From NCBI GenBank assembly GCA_023434855.1, contig JAEYSJ010000036.1, positions 1 through 7,037 of the forward strand: a stretch of DNA of 7,037 nucleotides. The letters run 5' to 3'. Shown here one piece after another: positions 1 through 3,916 of the stretch (the stretch's first letter is position 1; every line of letters begins with the position of its first letter). Source of the DNA: Bacillota bacterium. GTDB lineage: Bacteria; Bacillota_C; Negativicutes; JAEYSJ01. The notes beneath the pieces were generated by a model. The model was not told the DNA's origin. It saw nothing but the letters and a program-made list of their open reading frames with translations, and made no database searches. The translations under genes were made by a program, and so were the position numbers.

Positions 1-557
1 GCTCGCTGTGTGCTATTCAAGATGGCAAGTCAGTAGATACAAGCTTCGGTTTTTCTCTGCAAACCGGGACTCCCCATGCTAACCGGGCCGGAGATTTAGA
101 TGCCTATATCATTCCCTACCTGTTGGGACAGGGATTGTCGCTGGATGAGATACTCCAGGGAATTGATAAGCATGGCGGATTATTGGGCGTTTCCGGTATA
201 AGCAATGATCTGCGTGATATCGAGGAAGCTGCAAAAGACGGTAATGAACAGGCAAAGCTGGCAATTGATGTATTCTGCGAGAGTATTGTCAAATATATTG
301 GGGCCTTCTACGCTGTTTTAGGCGGCTTGGACTATTTGGTTTTTACCGGCGGTATTGGGGAGAATTCCTCCCTCATCAGACACCAGGTTTGTACCAGTCT
401 TGCTCATTTCGGAATTGAATTAGACGAGGCTGCTAATAGAAAAGGGGCCAAAGACAGGATTATTTCCTCCAGCCACTCACGGGTGAACATCAGTATCATC
501 CCAACCAATGAAGAAGTAGGGATAGCACAAGATATATTTAGCAATTTCTCGAAATAG
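1..557 (+). CDS. ackA: Acetate kinase, C-terminal part (5' end outside window)
   Basis: The reading frame is open from base 3 and gives 184 residues ending in a TAG at 555-557. Acetate kinase transfers phosphate between ATP and acetate (acetyl phosphate + ADP = acetate + ATP) in the cytoplasm and works with phosphotransacetylase in acetate formation or use. Visible family landmarks are SVDTSFGF (counterpart of the DTSMGF segment), NRAGDLD (counterpart of TRSGDID, carrying the conserved Arg and Asp), and FTGGIGENS, the nucleotide-binding GGIGEN loop. The C-terminal IIPTNEEVGIAQD is also typical. Family members have about 350-400 residues, so roughly the last half is present. The segment between DTSFGF and NRAGD (SLQTGTPHA) differs from the usual TPLEGLVMG, so this may belong to the broader acetate/propionate kinase group. 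Substrate preference cannot be settled from this part. A strong terminator follows 110 bases downstream, so this is the last gene of its transcript. Confidence 0.87.
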   Translation, partial: SLCAIQDGKSVDTSFGFSLQTGTPHANRAGDLDAYIIPYLLGQGLSLDEILQGIDKHGGLLGVSGISNDLRDIEEAAKDGNEQAKLAIDVFCESIVKYIGAFYAVLGGLDYLVFTGGIGENSSLIRHQVCTSLAHFGIELDEAANRKGAKDRIISSSHSRVNISIIPTNEEVGIAQDIFSNFSK

Positions 558-666
558 TTTCTTACGGACCTTATCAACTATTTGTGGTAATGGAGAAAAT
601 AGAAAAAAGCTTCTTGGAAAAGGCAGTTTAGCATAAGGTTGCAGCGAGAATAAAATAGTGCTAAAA

Positions 667-707
667 AACTCCTGTAAATTCAAAGGTAATTTACAGGAGT
701 TCTTTTT
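667..707 (+). terminator. Rho-independent terminator after ackA
   Basis: Bases 667-680 (AACTCCTGTAAATT) and 688-701 (AATTTACAGGAGTT) form a perfect 14-bp stem with a 7-base loop. The run of T at 703-707 follows after one C. An A-run lies just before the stem, so it may also work on the opposite strand. Its core resembles the terminator at 3698-3736. Confidence 0.88.
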
Positions 708-728
708 AGATTAGAGAAACCTTATTAT

Positions 729-781
729 GGACACTTGGGGACGGTCCTTTTTTGTCAATAAACGCATTTTTAATAAAAACG
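729..781 (+). repeat. REP-like element, copy A
   Basis: The core at 729-756 begins GGACACTTGGGGACGG and ends CCTTTTTTGTC. It recurs at 3155-3182 in the same orientation, and at 987-1013, 1014-1037 (shortened) and 6860-6887 in reverse. Similarity between this copy and that at 3155 continues for 25 further bases to 781/3207 (ATTTTTAATAAAAACG), so the full unit in this orientation is 53 bases. GGGGACGGTCC-type repeats of this kind are widespread in anaerobic Firmicutes and in other systems are mobilised by REP-associated Y1 transposases (RAYT); no such transposase is in the window. Confidence 0.8.
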
Positions 782-870
782 TCTTTTGCTGCTGAGACGG
801 TAATTCAACACCGGCAAAGATCGAATTTATGAGAGATGCAAAGGTAAATGGTTATTTGCACGCTCTGGTA

Positions 871-898
871 GGGACAAGGGGGACAGGTTTGTTGTCCC
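871..898. repeat. Second REP-like type (GGGACAA...TTGTCCC)
   Basis: GGGACAA (871-877) and TTGTCCC (892-898) are inverted repeats around a G-rich centre GGGGGACAGGTTTG. This resembles the common REP form with a GGGGACAGG centre. It is nested inside the inverted pair of the other repeat type. Confidence 0.55.
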
Positions 899-986
899 AG
901 CAAAAATTAAGCTCTGCGCGCAGAGAAGGCGATAATATTTTACACTTTTACTTAGAATGTATGCTGCCCATACCCTGTTAAAAGTT

Positions 987-1037
987 GACAAAAAAGGACC
1001 GTCCCCAAGTGTCAAAAAGGACCGTCCCCAAGTGTCC
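987..1037 (-). repeat. REP-like element, two tandem copies in reverse orientation (copies C, C')
   Basis: Bases 987-1013 are the reverse complement of the core at 729-756 apart from its last base. Bases 1014-1037 repeat 24 bases of the same unit directly behind it. Together with copy A this makes an inverted arrangement of about 310 bases. The edge of the first copy creates a TTGACA hexamer at 985-990 that could act as a -35 box, but no -10 box is obvious at the proper distance. Confidence 0.8.
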
Positions 1038-1092
1038 CAAATGCCTAACGTAAGGTTAAACTTTTTTTGTCTCAATAAGTGGAGGATTCAGC

Positions 1093-1449
1093 ATGAAAAC
1101 TGTTAAAACACAAGAGGAATTACTAACTGGACTTACAACTGAGGCAACTGTCAATGAATTACAGGAATATTTTAAAGAGATATTGGAACTCAGAGGCTTT
1201 AATAATCAAACCGCAAAAGATAAAATGCTTTTGCTGACTGAAGAAATCGGGGAATTAGCAAAGGCTCTGAGAAAAGAGGATCATTCCCTTACGATAGACC
1301 GAACGCGAATTGGTAATTACCAAGCGATAGAAAGTGAGATTGCCGATGTAGGAATTGTGCTGATTTCGCTTTGTAATGTCCTCAATATTAATCTGTTTGA
1401 GTCGATAATTGAGAAGGAAAAGAAGAACATCGAGAGAAAGTGGAGTTAG
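1093..1449 (+). CDS. MazG-like nucleotide pyrophosphohydrolase
   Basis: This 118-residue protein fits the all-alpha NTP pyrophosphohydrolase superfamily (MazG, dUTPase-2/dCTPase relatives), which hydrolyses (d)NTPs to the monophosphate and pyrophosphate using Mg2+. The metal-binding signature is visible: E50-E51-x-x-E54 in LTEEIGELAKAL and E82-x-x-D85 in ESEIADVGIVL. The C-terminal helix KEKKNIERKW is also typical of the single-domain family. The length suits a single-domain member, not the about 260-residue tandem MazG of E. coli. GGAGG at 1081-1085, seven bases before the ATG, supports the start. It is the first gene of a probable three-gene operon. The likely job is clearing non-canonical or excess nucleotides, but substrate and role cannot be read from sequence. 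An unrelated function is unlikely given the intact signature. Confidence 0.82.
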   Translation: MKTVKTQEELLTGLTTEATVNELQEYFKEILELRGFNNQTAKDKMLLLTEEIGELAKALRKEDHSLTIDRTRIGNYQAIESEIADVGIVLISLCNVLNINLFESIIEKEKKNIERKWS

Positions 1450-1491
1450 TAGGCTGCCTGTATATTCATTGGCATAGGAGCGGATGTCATC

Positions 1492-2427
1492 ATGAGGAAA
1501 AGTGTACTGCTTACGTTGCTGTTCTTTATTTGTTTTTCTAATAATGTATTTGCAGAAGATTGGCATAGCCTACCCGATGGCATCTGTGCCAGATATGCTG
1601 CTCAGGAATTTGCAAAAATTGCTCCTTCACCTGGTGTTAATTGGTTGAATTATAATTATGATTGGCTTATACAAGCCGAAGCGGCAGGATGGGTTGTAAA
1701 AACGACAGTACGTGACGTTATGGTTGGAGCGATTGCAGAATGGCAGGGGCTTGAACGTGATGGAGGACATGTTGCTATCGTAAGAAAAGTGTTGTCAGAT
1801 CGAATTATTGTAGAAGAGCAGAATATTGGCAGTATAACCGGCAGTCTGAAATACACGTTTCAAGGCATTCACTATAACAGTCAGGTAACGAGTGGCTGGG
1901 GAACAGTGACAATACGGGCAATCAAGTATGAAGACATGTTGAGAATGGATACAAAGAAATTTATGGGGTATATCTGGCCAGTTCGAAAAAGTGAGTATGA
2001 GAAAGAGCCGGCTAAATATCAGATTTCGTTCGTAGAACAAATGAATAGTAAAGAACCACTATATAAAGGATTTAAAGAGTATTGGGCCCCAGCATATGCA
2101 CTAAAAGAGTTTGATAAAATAGCCCCGGAACCTGGTGTAAACTGGAGGGGAAACGTACGCGACTGGGTAAAAAATTCTGCAGCAGCGGGATGGATTACAA
2201 AAAACGATCCTTCAGATGCCCGGATTGGAGCATTGGTAATTCGCTATAATTTTGCTAAAGACTGGGCAAAGGTAGGAATTGTCAGAGGTATGAAGAATAA
2301 TATCCTTTCTATTGATACACGAAAAGCTAATCTTTATCCTGTAAGTGAAGAACTGCGAATAGACGATTTGAGAATAGATAAAGAAGGCTACACTTTTTTA
2401 GGTTATATTTGGCCAGAAAGGCTTTAA
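1492..2427 (+). CDS. Exported tandem CHAP-like protein with degenerate second domain
   Basis: This 311-residue protein starts with a clear signal peptide (MRKSV, hydrophobic core LLTLLFFICF, cleavage likely after VFA21), so it should leave the cytoplasm. Residues 28-165 look like a CHAP (Cys/His amidase-peptidase) domain: Cys32 in DGICARYAAQEF, His93 in DGGHVAIVRKV, and an acid/amide pair Glu109/Asn111 in VEEQN. Residues 196-311 repeat the same fold: EFDKIAPEPGVNW matches EFAKIAPSPGVNW, AAAGWITK matches EAAGWVVK, and FLGYIWP matches FMGYIWP at each domain end. In the repeat, Cys32 corresponds to Ala199, His93 to Lys260 and Asn111 to Lys278, so the second domain should be catalytically dead and may bind cell wall or regulate. 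CHAP enzymes cut peptidoglycan peptides. ATG 1492 is preceded by AGGAG at 1476-1480, a rather long 11-base spacing; a nearer ATG (1484) stops after three codons. It lies 42 bases after the MazG-like gene. Confidence 0.78.
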   Translation: MRKSVLLTLLFFICFSNNVFAEDWHSLPDGICARYAAQEFAKIAPSPGVNWLNYNYDWLIQAEAAGWVVKTTVRDVMVGAIAEWQGLERDGGHVAIVRKVLSDRIIVEEQNIGSITGSLKYTFQGIHYNSQVTSGWGTVTIRAIKYEDMLRMDTKKFMGYIWPVRKSEYEKEPAKYQISFVEQMNSKEPLYKGFKEYWAPAYALKEFDKIAPEPGVNWRGNVRDWVKNSAAAGWITKNDPSDARIGALVIRYNFAKDWAKVGIVRGMKNNILSIDTRKANLYPVSEELRIDDLRIDKEGYTFLGYIWPERL

Positions 2428-2442
2428 AAATTGAGAGGCATT

Positions 2443-2961
2443 ATGTTTTTAGAATGCACTAAGAAGTTAATAGACGTGTTGAACATTCGAGTGACTGATA
2501 TTACACCTTTGAGGCGGGAGCCATTATATGAATGGCATGCCAATCTGTTTTTGTTTAACAGGCATAAGGGTGTTATTATGATGAATAATCAGACTCGGTA
2601 CTCTGTTGTAATGTATGGCTTAAAAGCAAAGGAATTTAAGGAGTTTAATCATATTGCTTTAGCTGCAATTGAGAGGACCTTTTTAGCCGAAGGCTTTAGT
2701 GAAAAAGCAGTTGCACAGTATATCAAGAATTGCCAGGACGTGGTATTTACTAAAACTCATGACAGAAGTGTTATTTCACAAATGAATGATATGCTGCTTA
2801 TCGCTTCTCACTGGATAAAAGATTATTTGCCATCTAAGGAGATTTGCATCGTTGATTTAAGCAAGCGCTTAGGAGAAGTTCCGGTAGGAAGCGTTAAATA
2901 TGCTTATCCGATTGATCTTTTACGTCAAATAATAAATGACATTGATAGTAACGAAGCCTAG
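2443..2961 (+). CDS. DUF6933-type protein of unknown function
   Basis: The 172-residue product opens with MFLECTKKLIDVL and carries EWHANLF (30-36), NNQTRYSVVMYGLKAKEF (48-65), an AIERTFLAEG helix (75-84) and VFTKTHDRS (101-109). This order (CTKKL, WHANL, TRY, LKAK-F, TKT-DRS) is what I recall for the DUF6933 family; no biochemical role is known to me. The longer form starting at TTG 2431 is less likely, because GAGAGG at 2433-2438 is a ribosome site five bases before ATG 2443. The gene starts 15 bases after the CHAP-like gene, so it is probably co-transcribed. Residues after about 150 extend past the core domain. The last 30 bases of the gene lie inside a 150-base repeat that recurs at 6888-7037, so the C-terminus may have been shaped by fusion to that repeat. 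Confidence 0.72.
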   Translation: MFLECTKKLIDVLNIRVTDITPLRREPLYEWHANLFLFNRHKGVIMMNNQTRYSVVMYGLKAKEFKEFNHIALAAIERTFLAEGFSEKAVAQYIKNCQDVVFTKTHDRSVISQMNDMLLIASHWIKDYLPSKEICIVDLSKRLGEVPVGSVKYAYPIDLLRQIINDIDSNEA

Positions 2962-3082
2962 TTAGTCGGCAGTAAATTTCCAGATTACGACAGAGCATCC
3001 ATAATGTCGCTGCGACATTTAATGGGTGCTTTACTATGCGGTTAAGGCTATACAAAACTACTTAGCGGGAAAACTACTAATA
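2932..3082 (+). repeat. About 150-base direct repeat, left copy
   Basis: This stretch matches 6888-7037 at roughly four bases in five with about one single-base gap. The best conserved blocks are ATAAATGACATTGATA at the left end, GTCGGCAG, and at the right end GGCTATACAAAACTAC followed by TAGCGGGAAAACTA. The repeat takes in the stop codon of the DUF6933-type gene. The centre is a hairpin whose arms differ between copies but stay paired. Confidence 0.85.
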
Positions 3083-3100
3083 AAAATTGCCTGAGGAGAG
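2962..3100 (+). promoter_or_regulatory. Structured 5' leader of the truncated ppsA (candidate cis-regulatory RNA)
   Basis: The element lies directly upstream of a good ribosome site (GAGGAGAG, 3093-3100) and the ppsA start at 3107, where a riboswitch or attenuator would sit. A hairpin is visible: 2994-3009 pairs with 3013-3030, with loop CTG, a two-base bulge (3020-3021) and one G-U pair. Downstream, conserved single-strand-like blocks GGCTATACAAAACTAC (3046-3061) and TAGCGGGAAAACTA (3063-3076) are almost unchanged in the second copy. Conserved bases next to a variable but paired stem are typical of structured RNA. I could not match it to any riboswitch class I know, including c-di-GMP-I, c-di-AMP, TPP, SAM, purine and T-box. 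A PEP synthase link would suggest sensing of a central-carbon signal, but that is inference. Confidence 0.55.
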
Positions 3101-3106
3101 TAATGA

Positions 3107-3187
3107 ATGAGCGGCTTTGTGCTTGGCTTTCAAGATATTAATAAAACCAAACTTGGACATTTGGGGACGGTCCTTTTTTGTCAATAA
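3107..3187 (+). pseudogene. ppsA: PEP synthase 5' stump, cut by a REP-like element
   Basis: From ATG 3107 the frame reads MSGFVLGFQDINKTKL and then passes at 3155 into REP-like sequence (GHLGTVLFCQ, TAA at 3185-3187). The first 16 residues closely match the usual start of phosphoenolpyruvate synthase (pyruvate, water dikinase), which continues with a VGGKGANLGEL motif; that motif and the rest of a roughly 800-870-residue enzyme are absent. PEP synthase makes PEP from pyruvate and ATP for gluconeogenesis. The ribosome site GAGGAGAG at 3093-3100 is well placed, so the short 26-residue product could still be made. An overlapping ATG at 3103 opens an 11-12-codon frame with no meaning I can see. 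The identification rests on 16 residues plus the gene-start context; a chance match is unlikely but possible. Confidence 0.68.
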
Positions 3188-3207
3188 AAGTATTTTTAAT
3201 AAAAACG
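3155..3207 (+). repeat. REP-like element, copy B (at the ppsA break)
   Basis: This is the 53-base unit also found at 729-781, with a few substitutions (GGACATTTGG for GGACACTTGG; AAAAGTATTT for AAACGCATTT). It begins exactly where ppsA homology ends. It is in inverted orientation relative to the copy at 6860-6887, so the two bracket the helicase segment. Confidence 0.82.
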
Positions 3208-3567
3208 CAAGCTGATATTGCTATATCTAGAAAACATTAGTATATAGTTTGACTGTTATTGGTTCTTGAAGATTTGTATTGCATATGTTATTATTTAAGT
3301 AAGCACCATCCTTATAGCTAACTAGCATCAGCCCAGCAATTTCAGAGTCAAGGTTTCTGAAGTGGTCGAGTGGTTCGTGTTCTAGAGCGGGATGTGTTTT
3401 TTGTTTATCTGGAAGCATTGATCGGAATGTAGGGACTGTTTGAAACAAGTTTTTTCAGTGTTTGATTTGGAATTTGTTTAGGTGAATCCAATTTATTAAG
3501 CTCGGAATAGGTTGTTTGAGATTGTCGTGTACCGAAAAGGCTATAGGGATGGTGCGAAATAGTAGAG
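3208..3567. other. Unrecognised AT-rich stretch, no supported gene
   Basis: No gene with a ribosome site and a recognisable product is visible on either strand. On the - strand two overlapping frames (about 3448 down to 3227, and 3695 down to 3405) give SLFGTRQSQTTYSELNKLD-like and HEPLDHFRNLDSEIAG-like stretches that could be pieces of one decayed, frameshifted gene. I cannot name a family, and the second frame runs through the hairpin at 3568-3622. The stretch may be the wreck of a former gene or simple spacer. Confidence 0.35.
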
Positions 3568-3622
3568 TGATTAAGGGACAGGAGCATTGACGTTATAGTC
3601 AATGCTCCTGTCCCCTTAATCA
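3568..3622. repeat. Long near-perfect hairpin (GGGACAGGAGCATTGAC type)
   Basis: Bases 3568-3591 and 3598-3622 pair as a 24-bp stem with a single bulged C (CCCC on the right against GGG on the left) around the six-base loop GTTATA. The outer part (TTAAGGGACAGG) resembles REP/MITE-type palindromes. There is no T-run after it, so it is not a classic terminator. Such a long inverted repeat points to a small mobile or REP-family element. Confidence 0.7.
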
Positions 3623-3683
3623 TATAGGTGATGATAAAGGAGTTTACCAGCTTTATCCTGATGGACGTAAAGGATATATATAA
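3621..3683 (+). pseudogene. Possible 3' remnant of an unidentified gene
   Basis: Immediately right of the hairpin a + frame reads HIGDDKGVYQLYPDGRKGYI and stops at TAA 3681-3683, followed 14 bases later by a terminator. The composition (QLYPDGRKGY) looks like a real protein C-terminus and the terminator placement fits. Upstream, the frame runs through the hairpin and meets a TGA at 3588-3590, so no start remains. I cannot identify the family; this may be a chance reading. Confidence 0.3.
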
Positions 3684-3697
3684 TTGTATGAACAAAG

Positions 3698-3736
3698 AAA
3701 CTTTTGTAAATTCAGTGTGATTTACAGAAGTTTTTT
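3698..3736 (+). terminator. Rho-independent terminator before the helicase gene
   Basis: Bases 3698-3711 (AAACTTTTGTAAAT) and 3720-3733 (ATTTACAGAAGTTT) pair over 14 positions with one G-U, loop of eight bases, and T-run 3731-3736. It should isolate the helicase gene from upstream transcription, implying a promoter between 3737 and 3900. Confidence 0.78.
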
Positions 3737-3825
3737 ATTCGAGGAGCTTTATTAGTAATTAATACATCATTACCTGCAAATTACGTAAGGATTGCAGGAT
3801 ATTTTAAATTTTTTTTGGAATGTAT

Positions 3826-3855
3826 TTGTAGACATGCTAAACGAAAGCATAAATA
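3826..3855 (+). promoter_or_regulatory. Candidate helicase promoter
   Basis: TTGTAG at 3826-3831 is followed after 17 or 18 bases by ATAAAT/TAAATA (3849-3855), a weak sigma-A-like pair about 60 bases before the TTG start. A small inverted repeat ATGCT...AGCAT (3834-3838 and 3846-3850) overlaps it and could be an operator. A promoter is expected here because a terminator lies just upstream, but the hexamers are poor. Confidence 0.3.
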
Positions 3856-3893
3856 TAGGGATCTTGTTCGTTGTTTTAGATATCTGCGAGATG

Positions 3894-3916
3894 AGAGGAA
3901 CATGGTGATAATTTGA
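3894..3916 (+). promoter_or_regulatory. Unusual translation start of the helicase: mini-frame overlapping a TTG start
   Basis: AGAGGA at 3894-3899 sits only a few bases before ATG 3902 but 13 bases before the helicase TTG at 3913. ATG 3902 opens a four-codon frame (MVII) whose TGA at 3914-3916 overlaps the TTG as TTGA. GGTGAT at 3904-3909, also complementary to the 16S rRNA tail, is three bases from the TTG. In-frame upstream sequence is closed by TGA at 3892-3894, and no ATG or GTG exists in frame near the N-terminus, so TTG is the only plausible start. The layout suggests termination-reinitiation coupling, which would keep expression low. Confidence 0.45.

Larger units (their letters stand above)
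708..1080. other. Gene-free spacer rich in REP-like elements
   Basis: No convincing gene is visible between the ackA terminator and the ribosome site of the MazG-like gene. The stretch is framed by inverted copies of one short repeat (729-756 and 987-1037) with a second repeat type inside (871-898). A perfect 14-base palindrome CTCTGCGCGCAGAG sits at 912-925. A + frame from 829 (MRDAKVNGYLHALV...) runs through the inner repeat but has no ribosome site and no family I recognise. The arrangement looks like a composite BIME-type repeat cluster. I see no clear promoter hexamer pair for the downstream gene. Confidence 0.55.

Noticed and set aside
729..756. REP-like core read as an intrinsic terminator (GGAC...GTCC then TTTTTT)
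   Set aside because: The stem is only four bases, so termination would be weak. Its repeated occurrence in both orientations fits a REP-like element better.
829..981. Possible + strand small protein MRDAKVNGYLHALVGTRG... in the spacer
   Set aside because: It has no ribosome site, runs through a repeat element and matches no family I recognise.
2431..2442. TTG 2431 as the start of the DUF6933-type gene
   Set aside because: The bases right after it form the ribosome site for ATG 2443, and family members begin at the equivalent of MFLECTKKL.
3046..3076. TAGCGGG block as part of a c-di-GMP-I (GEMM) riboswitch
   Set aside because: It recalls the GGTAGCGGGGTTACC closing hairpin, but the rest of the GEMM core (GGCAAACC, GGACGCAAAGCC-type blocks) is missing from both copies.
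3227..3695. Overlapping - strand frames as a real gene
   Set aside because: They are in different frames, lack a clear ribosome site, one passes through the 3568-3622 hairpin, and no family is recognisable. At most this is a decayed gene.
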